From the NCBI RefSeq assembly GCF_009650605.1, contig NZ_WAJT01000001.1, forward strand, positions 1,674,001-1,738,000: a stretch of DNA of 64,000 nucleotides, in the 5' to 3' direction. The translations under genes were made by a program, and so were the position numbers. Below the pieces are notes generated by a model. It worked only from the letters and a program-made list of their open reading frames with translations. It ran no database searches and was not told where the DNA came from. Position 1 is the stretch's first letter. Each line of letters begins with the position of its first letter. Source of the stretch: Labrenzia sp. CE80. GTDB taxonomy: Bacteria; Pseudomonadota; Alphaproteobacteria; Rhizobiales; Stappiaceae. Of the stretch, positions 26,676 through 35,485 are shown one piece after another.

Positions 26676-26697
26676 TTTCGTGAATCAAATCACGAAA
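26676..26697. promoter_or_regulatory. Perfect inverted repeat TTTCGTGA-N6-TCACGAAA
   Basis: 22-bp perfect palindrome with a 6-base centre, about 47 bases upstream of the 39-residue peptide gene, within the 315-base gap between holC and that gene. A TTGACT (26663-26668) lies just upstream and could be a -35 element, though the matching -10 is poor. The spacing suits a dimeric repressor site; a transcribed hairpin is the alternative. Nothing else was recognised in this gap. Confidence 0.55.
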
Positions 26698-26743
26698 GAC
26701 GCCGGTCCGGCGTATCAACGGACACGACGTTTCGGGGGACTGA

Positions 26744-26863
26744 ATGATTACGCGCGTTGTTGTGTTTTTTACACTCGTCTTTGCCATTGCGGGCGCGACT
26801 GCCAGCCTTGGCCTGGTTGTGACGGAAGAGGCTACGGCCTGCCAAGCCTACAAGACCTGCTAA
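26744..26863 (+). CDS. 39-residue hydrophobic peptide (hypothetical)
   Basis: Open frame with GGGGGA 6 bases before its ATG. The product has a basic start (ITR), one long hydrophobic segment (VVVFFTLVFAIAGATASLGLVV), and an acidic, Cys-containing tail (TEEATACQAYKTC, ending at a C-x5-C pair). It could be a small membrane protein or an exported peptide. A Rho-independent terminator follows at 26905, and an inverted repeat precedes it, so it looks like a complete transcription unit on the strand opposite to pepA and holC. No family recognised. Confidence 0.6.
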   Translation: MITRVVVFFTLVFAIAGATASLGLVVTEEATACQAYKTC

Positions 26864-26904
26864 CGGAGCAGTCTTCGCGGCATCGAGCCAAACCAGACAG
26901 ATTG

Positions 26905-26932
26905 AAAACCCGCCGCAACCGGCGGGTTTTTT
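26905..26932. terminator. Terminator after the 39-residue peptide gene
   Basis: Stem of 10-11 bp (26905-26915 with 26920-26930) with GC core CCCGCC/GGCGGG, followed by six T. The A-run on the left means it can also end pepA, which reads toward it from the right. Confidence 0.85.
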
Positions 26933-26947
26933 GTTTCTGTGACCGGC

Positions 26948-28447
26948 TTACGCCTCGTAGAAGTCGGCGACGAGACGATCCAGCAATCTCACGCCGTACC
27001 CAGTCGCCCAGCTCTGGTTGATTTCATTCTTTGCGGGACCAAAGGCCATGCCCGCGATGTCGAGATGCGCCCAGGGCACATCATTTGCGAAGCGTTGCAG
27101 GAACTGGGCCGCGGTGATGGAGCCTGCGGTCCGGCCGCCCGTGTTCTTCACGTCCGCGTTGGGCGTATCGATCAGCTTGTCGTAGTCCTTGCTGAGCGGC
27201 AGCCGCCATACGGTTTCTCCGGAGGCCTTGCCTGCGGCATCCAGCCGTTCAGCCAGCTCCTCATTGTTCGAGAAGACGCCCGCGTTGACATGACCAAGCG
27301 CCACAAGCACCGCGCCAGTCAGCGTTGCCAGGTCGATCATGAACGCCGGTTTGAAGCGCTCCTGCGTGTACCAGAGAGCATCGGCGAGCACGAGACGGCC
27401 CTCCGCATCCGTGTTGAGGATCTCGATGGTCGTGCCGGACATGGCGGTGAGGATATCGCCGGGACGATAGGCATTGGCATCAGGCATATTCTCGACGAGC
27501 CCGATGACGCCGATCACATTGGCCTTGGCCTTGCGCGCCGCCAAGGCATGCATAAGGCCTGTTACCGCCGCCGCGCCGCCCATATCGCCCTTCATCTCGT
27601 CCATGCCGGCGCCGGGTTTGAGAGAGATGCCCCCCGTGTCAAACACGACACCCTTGCCGACGAAGGCCAGCGGAGCCACACCCTTCTTGCCGCCGTTCCA
27701 GCGCATGATCGCCAGACGTGGTGGACGAACAGAGCCCTGTGCCACACCGAGCAATGCGCCCATCTTGAGCTTCTTCATTTCCTTTTCGGTGAGGATCTCC
27801 ACCTCGACGCCGAGCTTTTCCAGACCACTGGCCGTCTTGGCGAATTCCACCGGTCCGAGGTCATTTGGCGGAAGGTTGACCAGATCCCTTGCCAGGCATA
27901 CGCCATTGGCGACGCCTTCATGTGCCGACCAGGCCTTTTTGGCCGCCTTCACATCGCCAACGGCGATTTCCAGCTTGGTCGCAACCGTTGCCTCTTCATC
28001 CGCTTTTTTCGTCTTGTAGGTATCGAATACGTAGGAGCGGAGCTTGGCACCCATCGCAATGGTCGCGGCATTCACCGCTGAAACAGGCTCATCGGCAGCA
28101 ACGTCCAACAGCAAGGTCGCCTTGTCGGCTTTCGCGCCTTTCAACAGCGCCTGGATCGACCCGCCAAGTTTCAGCCAATCCTCTTCAGTCAGATCTGCAA
28201 CATTGCCCAACCCGACAAGAATAACCCGGTCAAGCTCCAGCCCGGCAGGGGCGATCAAATCCAGCGTCGTCAACTTCTTGCCAGTGAAACCGCCGACAGA
28301 GGCCGCACGCTCCAGTCCACCCGCCAGTCCAGCCAAGAGCTCTGATGTCGCTGAGCCGAGTGTCAGTCCCTCGCCTGCCAGCAAAACTGCGACGCCTCCT
28401 TTGGGCGCGCCCGACTTTACAAAAGTTACCTTGGTCAGTTTGGTCAT
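26948..28447 (-). CDS. pepA: Leucyl aminopeptidase (M17)
   Basis: Cytosolic dimetallic aminopeptidase of 499 residues. An N-terminal macrodomain-like part is followed by the catalytic domain. The metal and active-site motifs GKGVVFDTGGISLKPG, DMGGAAAV and the M17 signature NTDAEGRLVLADAL are intact. ATG at 28447 follows CGGGA by about 7 bases. A longer frame to 28549 is open but unlike the family. Divergent to lptF, the same arrangement as in E. coli. Confidence 0.95.
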   Translation of the reverse strand: MTKLTKVTFVKSGAPKGGVAVLLAGEGLTLGSATSELLAGLAGGLERAASVGGFTGKKLTTLDLIAPAGLELDRVILVGLGNVADLTEEDWLKLGGSIQALLKGAKADKATLLLDVAADEPVSAVNAATIAMGAKLRSYVFDTYKTKKADEEATVATKLEIAVGDVKAAKKAWSAHEGVANGVCLARDLVNLPPNDLGPVEFAKTASGLEKLGVEVEILTEKEMKKLKMGALLGVAQGSVRPPRLAIMRWNGGKKGVAPLAFVGKGVVFDTGGISLKPGAGMDEMKGDMGGAAAVTGLMHALAARKAKANVIGVIGLVENMPDANAYRPGDILTAMSGTTIEILNTDAEGRLVLADALWYTQERFKPAFMIDLATLTGAVLVALGHVNAGVFSNNEELAERLDAAGKASGETVWRLPLSKDYDKLIDTPNADVKNTGGRTAGSITAAQFLQRFANDVPWAHLDIAGMAFGPAKNEINQSWATGYGVRLLDRLVADFYEA

Positions 28448-28560
28448 TTTCATTCCCGATGATGCTTGGCCGGTGTGGTCGGCCATATTTCCCGCACAGA
28501 TGGTGCAGAGGCTATACATGATCATGATGCCTTGCCTTACGCTCGGCAAGTGCTGAGAAA

Positions 28561-28576
28561 TTAATCAAGATTAACC
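28561..28576. promoter_or_regulatory. TTAAT-N4-ATTAACC motif in the pepA/lptF divergent region
   Basis: TTAAT (28561-28565), four bases, then ATTAACC (28570-28576). The same 16-base pattern occurs upstream of dnaB at 45164-45179. It resembles a CtrA box but with six rather than seven bases between TTAA and TTAAC. It is located between the divergent pepA and lptF starts. Confidence 0.35.
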
Positions 28577-28669
28577 AAGTTTGTTTGTGGGCCGTTCACC
28601 AAAAATCGTGTTATTGCGGTGAGGGAATTTGACTTCACCAATTCGGCCTGGTGCCGGCAACCGAGCGAC

Positions 28670-29857
28670 ATGAAGACACTCGAGCGATACATCATCAAGC
28701 GCGCGTTTTTCGCCTTTGCCATGACGCTGGCAGCGATGACGGGAGTGGTCTGGGCAACCCAAGCCCTTCGGCAGCTTGATCTGGTCACCTCCAAAGGCCA
28801 GACCATCGTTCAGTTCGTCAGCATTACAATGCTAGCCATGCCTTTCCTTGTCGTCATTGTCGCTCCCTTTGCGCTTATGATTTCGCTCATTCTCGTGTTG
28901 AACGCGCTTTCCAGCGACAGCGAGCTGATCGTCATCAATGCGACAGGCGGATCCCGCTATCTGGTGCTGAAACCAGTCATGATATTCGCCGTGTTCGTAT
29001 TCGGGCTCAGCGCATCCATGTCGCTCTACTTCGCACCGCTTGGCCTTGGCGAGCTGCGTGAGGAAATTGCGAGGGTGCGCGCAGATCTGATCGCGAACAT
29101 CGTCAAGCCCGGGCGCTTCATCACGGTCGAGGATGGATTGACGTTCCACATTCGCAACAGGTCGGGCAACGGCAATCTTGATGGCCTTCTGCTGCACGAC
29201 ACCCGTGATGAGGAAACCGCGTTCACGTACCAGGCTGAAACGGGCCAGATTATCGAGGCCGCCGACCGGACGCTTTTGGTCATGCAGAACGGTACAATAC
29301 AACGCCGTCCGAAAGCCGAAGGCGACATTTCCATCGTCCGCTTTCAATCCTATGCCTTTGACCTTTCCAATCTGATCCCGGAAGCATCCGACCCGGTTTT
29401 CAAGGCAAGCGAACGGTCTACGCAGAACCTGATGCACCCGGATCCAGATGACGGCTATGCCAACGAGCATCCGGACAAGCTTCAAACCGAGCTGCATGAG
29501 CGATTCAGTCAGCCGCTCTATTGTATTGCCTTCGCGTTGATTGTGTTTGCGTTCCTCGGACGCGCGCGCACCACACGCCAGAACCGTTCAGTCGCCGTTT
29601 TAGCATCCATATGCGCTTGCATCGCCTTGAGGACAGCCGGTTTCGGCATTACCGCCATCACCGGATCAAATTCCACGCTTTTGACAATGCTTTATTTCGT
29701 GCCGATCGCAGGAATAATGCTCGCGCTTTGGGCGATCATGCGCGATGAGCACATGCCGATGCCGCGCTGGATCAGGGAAGCTGTTGACGGTCTCTCGATG
29801 ATGATCGACAAGCTCGCGGCGCGTTTGAATGGTCACAGCACTGGCGGAGCGTCATAA
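28670..29857 (+). CDS. lptF: LPS export ABC transporter permease LptF
   Basis: Permease of 395 residues with the YjgP/YjgQ fold: three N-terminal helices (FFAFAMTLAAMTGVVWATQAL, FVSITMLAMPFLVVIVAPFAL, FAVFVFGLSASMSLYFAPLG), a periplasmic jellyroll, and three C-terminal helices. It extracts lipopolysaccharide from the inner membrane with LptG and LptB. ATG at 28670 begins the family-like KTLERYIIKRAF; a GTG at 28619 would add 17 residues. It lies 3 bases before lptG. Confidence 0.92.
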   Translation: MKTLERYIIKRAFFAFAMTLAAMTGVVWATQALRQLDLVTSKGQTIVQFVSITMLAMPFLVVIVAPFALMISLILVLNALSSDSELIVINATGGSRYLVLKPVMIFAVFVFGLSASMSLYFAPLGLGELREEIARVRADLIANIVKPGRFITVEDGLTFHIRNRSGNGNLDGLLLHDTRDEETAFTYQAETGQIIEAADRTLLVMQNGTIQRRPKAEGDISIVRFQSYAFDLSNLIPEASDPVFKASERSTQNLMHPDPDDGYANEHPDKLQTELHERFSQPLYCIAFALIVFAFLGRARTTRQNRSVAVLASICACIALRTAGFGITAITGSNSTLLTMLYFVPIAGIMLALWAIMRDEHMPMPRWIREAVDGLSMMIDKLAARLNGHSTGGAS

Positions 29858-29860
29858 ATC

Positions 29861-30955
29861 ATGATCCTCGGCCGAACTCTCGGACTTTATTTTTCAGGTC
29901 GTTTTTTAAAGGCGATCCTGGGCCTTTTCCTTCTCGCGACAGTCCTGATCTTTCTGTTCGATGTCCTTGAACTTGTTCGGCGCGGCGGCGACCGGGATGG
30001 TTTCTCGGTTCTTCGCGTCAGTCTGATCTCGCTGTTGCGCGTTCCGCTCTTGCTCGAACAGGTGATCCCCTTTGCCGTTCTCTTCGGTTCCATCGCCGCC
30101 TTTGTGAGCCTCAGCCGCGCCCTTGAGCTTGTTGTTACCCGCGCCGCCGGCATCTCCGTTTGGCAGTTCACGCTTCCAGCGCTTCTTGTCGGCCTCGTGC
30201 TCGGCACCCTCTCCATCACGGTTTACAATCCGGCTGCAGTTTGGCTGCAGCAGAAATCAGACGAAGCCGCCGCAGGACTTTTTGGTTCTGACCAGGGACT
30301 GTTGCTGCAAACGACTGGTGATGTCTGGGTCCGCCAGGATGGCCTTGACGGAGAATCGGTCATGCTCGCAAAGCAACTGCTCAATGGCGGCGAGCAACTT
30401 TTGACGGTGACGATTTTCACCTTCGATCGGACCGGCACCTTTCAAGAGCGCATCGAGGCGAGTGAGGCGCGATTGGGCAATCAGATCTGGTATCTCAAAG
30501 ATGCCACAGTCTACACCACAGAGCGCGATCCGCAGACCTATGGAAGCTACGAGGTCAGCACCTACCTGACCGCCACAGAGGTGCGCGAGAGCATCGGCTC
30601 GCCCGAATCAATTTCGTTCTGGAACCTTCCACGCTTCATCGAGTTGGCGCGAAACGCCGGATTGCCGGCCTACCGGTATGCCCTGCAATATCAAACTCTT
30701 CTCGCCCGTCCCCTGCTTTTGATGGCCATGATTTTGATTGCAGCGGCGGTTTCTTTGAGGGTTTCGCGTTTTGGAGGTCTCGGCGGAATGATTCTGGGTG
30801 GAATCATCGCTGGCTTCGTGCTTTACGTTCTATCTGAGCTCGCGAAGGACTTCGGGGGAGCGGGTATTGTCCCGCCCACAGTCGCAGCGTGGGCTCCGGG
30901 GATTTTTGGAGTGCTTATGGGGCTTACCATCCTGTTACATCAGGAAGATGGGTGA
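29861..30955 (+). CDS. lptG: LPS export ABC transporter permease LptG
   Basis: The second permease (364 residues) has the same six-helix plus jellyroll plan: GRFLKAILGLFLLATVLIFLF, LLEQVIPFAVLFGSIAAFVSL, ALLVGLVLGTLSITVYNP, then three C-terminal helices including GGMILGGIIAGFVLYVLSEL. It works with LptF. Its last 8 bases overlap the chosen lptD start, indicating translational coupling along lptF-lptG-lptD. Confidence 0.93.
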   Translation: MILGRTLGLYFSGRFLKAILGLFLLATVLIFLFDVLELVRRGGDRDGFSVLRVSLISLLRVPLLLEQVIPFAVLFGSIAAFVSLSRALELVVTRAAGISVWQFTLPALLVGLVLGTLSITVYNPAAVWLQQKSDEAAAGLFGSDQGLLLQTTGDVWVRQDGLDGESVMLAKQLLNGGEQLLTVTIFTFDRTGTFQERIEASEARLGNQIWYLKDATVYTTERDPQTYGSYEVSTYLTATEVRESIGSPESISFWNLPRFIELARNAGLPAYRYALQYQTLLARPLLLMAMILIAAAVSLRVSRFGGLGGMILGGIIAGFVLYVLSELAKDFGGAGIVPPTVAAWAPGIFGVLMGLTILLHQEDG

Positions 30956-33377
30956 AGAACGCGTGATTTGTCCTTCCAACATCTTTCCTGGACCGGATGC
31001 ACGGTTGCCCGCGCGCGGAGATAGAACCGCAGCGCGAAGCCTTTCGTTGTTCTGCCTTTCTCTCACTATTTCGCTTTTTGCAGTCGGCACTGCAGGCTAC
31101 AGCACTCCATCGCACGCCCAGAGCAGCATCACCGACGCGCTTGCGAGCCAGGTCAGCGCGGACGCGCAGATGATGCTGGAGTCAGCACAGATCACCTATG
31201 ACTTCGATCGTGACGTCATCGTCGCATCGGGCAACGTCCAGGTGTTCTACGACGGCTATACGGTCGAAGCTCATCAGATCGTATTCAACCGCGGCACACA
31301 GACGTTGACCGCCCGCGGCAATGTGGTGATGACTGAGCCTAACGGCACCGTCGCCCAGTCTCAGGAAATGATCCTGTCGGAGGATCTTGCCGAGGGGTTT
31401 GCACGTGCTCTACAGATCGATACGCCGGAGCGCACCCGATTTCTGGCCGAACAGGCGAGCCGAACTGACGGCAATGTGACGACCTTCGAAAATGGCGTCT
31501 ACACGGTCTACACCAAGCCGACCAATCCGCCGAACAAGCCCCCCTTGTGGCGTATTCGGGCGGCCAAGATCATTCACGACGAAAAAGAACGGACAATCTA
31601 CTACGAAGATGCGTCGCTGGAGTTCTTCGGAACCCCCATCGCTTACGCTCCATTCTTTTCGATGCCTGATCCAACCGTCAAGCGCAAGTCGGGTTTCCTT
31701 ATGCCCGGTGGCGTCATCTCGGACAAACTTGGATATGGGGTCACTGTTCCCTACTATTGGGCGCTCAGCCCCAATTACGATCTGACAACGACCCTGACCC
31801 CGATGACCAAACAGGGTCTGCTCGGCGAAGCTTCCTTCCGCCATAAGCTCATGTCCGGCTCCTATACGATTGCCGCAGCCGGCCTGTTTCAGGCGCGCCC
31901 GTCCGAGTTCGCCAACACAAGTGGCGACGGCCGCTGGCGCGGGGCCGTCAAGACCACAGGTAATTTCAAGCTTGCAGAAAATTGGGATTACGGCTGGAAC
32001 CTGACTTACAAGAGCGACCGTGTTTTCCTAGAGGACTACTCAGCAGTTGGCTTCGATGACAACGACGAGACCTCAGAGATCTATCTGGAAGGCAATACAG
32101 TTCGCAATGGCCTGACGTTCCGTGGCTACGCGTTCTCACTCTCCCAGGAAGATTACACGGGCGACGCGGAAAACGATCCAAGTTCGAACTTTTCGCCACT
32201 TGGTCAGTCCCTCCAGGACAAGCAGCCGTTTGTGCTGCCTGTAATCGACTACGACTACGTCTTCGCCGATCCGATTGTCGGCGGTGAGTTGTCCCTGACC
32301 AGCAATTTCACCTCTCTGACACGTGCAGAGACTGATGCGTTCCAGGCAACAGGTTCTGATGTCGACCAGTTCCGGGGCGTGGACGGGACCTTCTCCCGTC
32401 TTTCGATGCAGGGTGAGTGGCGCCGTACATTCATCGACCCGCTTGGCCAGGTCTTCACGCCCTTTGCCTATGTTCGTGGTGACCTTTTCTTCCTCGCCTC
32501 TGCCGACGAAGATGTGACCGCGCTTACGGGAGAAGCCTTTGTAGGCCGCGCGATGCCTGCAGCAGGCCTTGAGTACCGCTATCCGTTCATCGCCACATTC
32601 GATGGCGGCAACCAGATCCTCGAACCGGTTGCTCAGATCGTGGTTCGCCCAAATGAACAAAGGATCGGCGAGCTACCAAACGAAGACGCCCAAAGTATTG
32701 TTTTCGATGCGACCACGCTCTTTGACTACGACAAGTTTTCCGGTTTCGATCGGGCCGAAGGCGGATCACGGGTCAACGTCGGTTTGAACTATAAACTTCA
32801 GCTGAACAGCGGCTACTATCTCAGCGCCTTGTTCGGACGCTCCTACCAAATCGCCGGCGAAAATTCCTATGCCACCTCTGATATCCTTGGTGCGACTTTG
32901 GATTCAGGCCTCGAAACCGATCAATCTGACTATGTCGGCAGCCTCTACCTGGACACGCAGTATGGCATCCGGGTTGGAGCCCAGGCTCGGTTCGACAACG
33001 AGGATTTCGAGGTCCGTCGGTTTGAGGCGCAAGCAACAGGCACTTACGGTCCTGTGGTCTCTTCGGTCGCGTATGCCTTCCTTGACGCACAGCCAAGCCT
33101 GGGGATCGATGACCCGCGCGAGGAAGTCCTTGGCTCTGCGAGCTTGCGGCTGAAGGAGAACTGGCGCGTATTCGGTTCTCTGCGCTATGACATTGAGAAC
33201 TTTGACATGGTTCAGGACGGTTTCGGATTGGGCTATGACGACGAAGGCTTCTCAGTGTCACTTTCCTATGCCGAGGACCGGAGTCGGAACAACGACGAAG
33301 ATGTTGACCGCACCATATATCTTCGTGTGGGACTGCGCACGATTGGCAACACGCAGGTTTCGACTGGCACTCAGTAA
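30948..33377 (+). CDS. lptD: LPS assembly outer-membrane protein LptD
   Basis: Protein of 809 residues. The signal peptide is unusually long, with a hydrophobic core near residues 31-50 and likely cleavage at SHA-Q (57/58). Next comes an OstA/LptA-like beta-jellyroll (ITYDFDRDVIVASGNVQVFY), then the LptD beta-barrel rich in alternating aromatic strands, ending at the C-terminus. It inserts lipopolysaccharide into the outer leaflet. I see no cysteine in the mature protein; the only two are in the signal region. ATG at 30948 overlaps lptG by 8 bp; a GTG at 30963 is an alternative. Confidence 0.93.
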   Translation: MGEERVICPSNIFPGPDARLPARGDRTAARSLSLFCLSLTISLFAVGTAGYSTPSHAQSSITDALASQVSADAQMMLESAQITYDFDRDVIVASGNVQVFYDGYTVEAHQIVFNRGTQTLTARGNVVMTEPNGTVAQSQEMILSEDLAEGFARALQIDTPERTRFLAEQASRTDGNVTTFENGVYTVYTKPTNPPNKPPLWRIRAAKIIHDEKERTIYYEDASLEFFGTPIAYAPFFSMPDPTVKRKSGFLMPGGVISDKLGYGVTVPYYWALSPNYDLTTTLTPMTKQGLLGEASFRHKLMSGSYTIAAAGLFQARPSEFANTSGDGRWRGAVKTTGNFKLAENWDYGWNLTYKSDRVFLEDYSAVGFDDNDETSEIYLEGNTVRNGLTFRGYAFSLSQEDYTGDAENDPSSNFSPLGQSLQDKQPFVLPVIDYDYVFADPIVGGELSLTSNFTSLTRAETDAFQATGSDVDQFRGVDGTFSRLSMQGEWRRTFIDPLGQVFTPFAYVRGDLFFLASADEDVTALTGEAFVGRAMPAAGLEYRYPFIATFDGGNQILEPVAQIVVRPNEQRIGELPNEDAQSIVFDATTLFDYDKFSGFDRAEGGSRVNVGLNYKLQLNSGYYLSALFGRSYQIAGENSYATSDILGATLDSGLETDQSDYVGSLYLDTQYGIRVGAQARFDNEDFEVRRFEAQATGTYGPVVSSVAYAFLDAQPSLGIDDPREEVLGSASLRLKENWRVFGSLRYDIENFDMVQDGFGLGYDDEGFSVSLSYAEDRSRNNDEDVDRTIYLRVGLRTIGNTQVSTGTQ

Positions 33378-33540
33378 AATGAGATCTCCGACGCTTTATT
33401 TCCGGGCTTTGCCAAGTTTCCGACACATCCGTGCGTCCTAAAGAACGGCATTCTTTGAATTTGCCGCCAGTTTGTGCAAGATCATCGGCAACGTAAAACG
33501 TGAGTCATCAGGCCGCTTTGTCGGCACGGACAGGGTTTCA

Positions 33541-34461
33541 ATGCGCTTCAGGTTTCTTACTCTTTTTCTTCCGATTGTCATCTTGGGCACACCATTGCCG
33601 AACGCTGTCGCTCAGACCTCAATCAAGGTCATCGTCAACGATGAGGCAATCACCTCCTATGACATTCAACAGCGCGCGCGCTTGATTACGATGACGCAGC
33701 GCAAGGGCGGCGCTGCAGCACGGCGCATGGCGGAGCAGGAGCTGATCGACGACAAGTTGAAGCTGACCGAAGCGGCCCGTGTTCGCATTTCCATCTCGGA
33801 CAGTCAGATCAACGGCGCCTACGCCAATATTGCTCGAAACGTGAAGATGAGCCAGTCTCAGTTGTCGAGTGCACTGCGTCGGGGGGGCGTCAATCCGCAG
33901 ACGCTTAAGGACCGCCTCAAGGCACAGCTTGCTTGGTCACAGGTCGTGAGAAGTCGTTTCCAGACCGAGGTAAAGGTCACGGAATCCGATGTCATTGCGG
34001 CGTTGCGCAAGTCTGACAAGAAAGACGAGAATACGAGTATCGAATATGATCTGAAGCAGGTCATCGTGGTTGTTCCAAAGAAGGCCAGCGGCGGCTTCAA
34101 ATCCAAGCGCAAGCGCGAGAGCGATCAAATTCGCAAAGCCTTCAATGGCTGCGAACAAGCCGGTTCTGTTCTTGGACAATACAGTGAAGTCGTTCTGCGC
34201 CCGGTTGGGCGCCGCCTCGAAACCGAGCTGCCAGAGAATATGCGCGATAGCGTCAACGGCACCGAACCAGGGCGCTTGACGAAACCCCAGCAGACCGGTC
34301 GTGGCTACGAAATGATCGCGGTTTGCGGCAAGCGGGAAATTCAGTCTGATATCGCGGCACGAACCGAGATGGAAAACGAGCTGCGCGCGAAGGAAGGCGA
34401 AGCCCTGTCCCGCCGCTACCTGATGGACCTGCGCCGGCGTGCTACGATCGTAGAGCGCTAA
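33541..34461 (+). CDS. surA: SurA-type periplasmic chaperone
   Basis: Protein of 306 residues with a signal peptide (FLTLFLPIVILGTPLPNAVA) and a SurA N-terminal domain (IKVIVNDEAITSYDIQQRARLI, then QELIDDKLKLTEAARV). A later region (DLKQVIVVVPKK to GYEMIAVCGKRE) aligns loosely with a parvulin domain but lacks its usual catalytic pattern. A role in outer-membrane protein folding is inferred, supported by its place after lptD, as in many proteobacteria. ATG at 33541 follows AGGG; longer starts upstream are not supported. Confidence 0.85.
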   Translation: MRFRFLTLFLPIVILGTPLPNAVAQTSIKVIVNDEAITSYDIQQRARLITMTQRKGGAAARRMAEQELIDDKLKLTEAARVRISISDSQINGAYANIARNVKMSQSQLSSALRRGGVNPQTLKDRLKAQLAWSQVVRSRFQTEVKVTESDVIAALRKSDKKDENTSIEYDLKQVIVVVPKKASGGFKSKRKRESDQIRKAFNGCEQAGSVLGQYSEVVLRPVGRRLETELPENMRDSVNGTEPGRLTKPQQTGRGYEMIAVCGKREIQSDIAARTEMENELRAKEGEALSRRYLMDLRRRATIVER

Positions 34462-34465
34462 GCCG

Positions 34466-35485
34466 ATGGTGTCCGTCAAGACGCCGCTGGCCGTGACATG
34501 CGGCGAGCCGGCAGGAATTGGGCCCGATATCACGCTGATGTCCTGGGCCGCGCGCAAGACACTCTCACTTCCGACGTTCTACTTGCGTGGAGATCCAGGT
34601 TTCATTGGACGCCGAGCACGGCGTCTGGGCATTGATGTTCCGGTCCAGGTTGTGGAGCCGGAAGAAGCAATAGGATGCTTTTCCAAGTATTTGCCTGTGG
34701 TGGCGACGGGTGATCCGGTGGATGACCGACCCGGCGAAGAGGCTGAGGAAACGGCTAACGCTGTGATCGCCTCAATCGAATCTTCTGTTGAGGATGTTCG
34801 TGAAGGGCGGGCGAGCGGTGTAGTCACCAACCCAATCAACAAGGCAGCACTTTACAGTGCCGGCTTCACCTATCCCGGTCATACCGAATTTCTAGGACAT
34901 CTCGCCAACACGCATTGGCCGGATGGCCCGTACCGGCCTGTCATGATGATAGCCGGACCAGAACTGATGGTTGTTCCGATCACCATTCATATTGCCCTCA
35001 AGGACGTTCCCGCAGCGCTCACAGAAGACCTTATTGTCGAGACTGGACGCATAACTGCAAACGACATGAAAAAGCGCTTTGGATTCCCGGCACCTCGCCT
35101 TGCCTTCTGCGGCCTCAATCCGCATGCCGGCGAGAATGGCGCCATGGGAATGGAAGACCAATCAGTCATTGCGCCGGCGCTCGAGAGATTGCACTCCGAA
35201 GGCATCGACGCCACGGGGCCGTTGCCCGCTGACACAATGTTCCACCCGCAAGCCCGTCAGCAGTATGACTGTGCACTTGGCATGTATCATGATCAGGTTC
35301 TGGTTCCCGCCAAGACCATTGGCTTCGATGAATCTGTCAACGTGACACTCGGCCTGCCTTTCGTCAGAACGTCTCCCGATCATGGCACAGCCTATGCTTT
35401 GGCTGGCAGCGGCAAAGCCCGGCCAGACAGCTTTGCGGCGTCGCTTCGCATGGCTGCTGTCCTTTCTGATCCGAGCACTCTTTGA
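34466..35485 (+). CDS. pdxA: 4-hydroxythreonine-4-phosphate dehydrogenase
   Basis: NAD-dependent enzyme of 339 residues in vitamin B6 synthesis. It oxidises 4-phosphohydroxy-threonine for pyridoxine phosphate formation. It starts KTPLAVTCGEPAGIGPDI, and the metal-binding histidines sit in GHTEFLG, in GLNPHAGENGAMGMED and in GMYHDQVLVPAK. Length is normal. Starts 4 bases after surA, and its stop overlaps the rsmA start by one base. Confidence 0.95.
   Translation: MVSVKTPLAVTCGEPAGIGPDITLMSWAARKTLSLPTFYLRGDPGFIGRRARRLGIDVPVQVVEPEEAIGCFSKYLPVVATGDPVDDRPGEEAEETANAVIASIESSVEDVREGRASGVVTNPINKAALYSAGFTYPGHTEFLGHLANTHWPDGPYRPVMMIAGPELMVVPITIHIALKDVPAALTEDLIVETGRITANDMKKRFGFPAPRLAFCGLNPHAGENGAMGMEDQSVIAPALERLHSEGIDATGPLPADTMFHPQARQQYDCALGMYHDQVLVPAKTIGFDESVNVTLGLPFVRTSPDHGTAYALAGSGKARPDSFAASLRMAAVLSDPSTL

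Noticed and set aside
26939..28081. A 380-codon plus-strand frame opposite pepA
   Set aside because: Antisense shadow of pepA; it also runs out of the terminator region with no start signal.
30798..30947. 50-residue extension of LptD into lptG
   Set aside because: It overlaps lptG extensively in another frame and precedes a signal peptide, which would be blocked by the extension.
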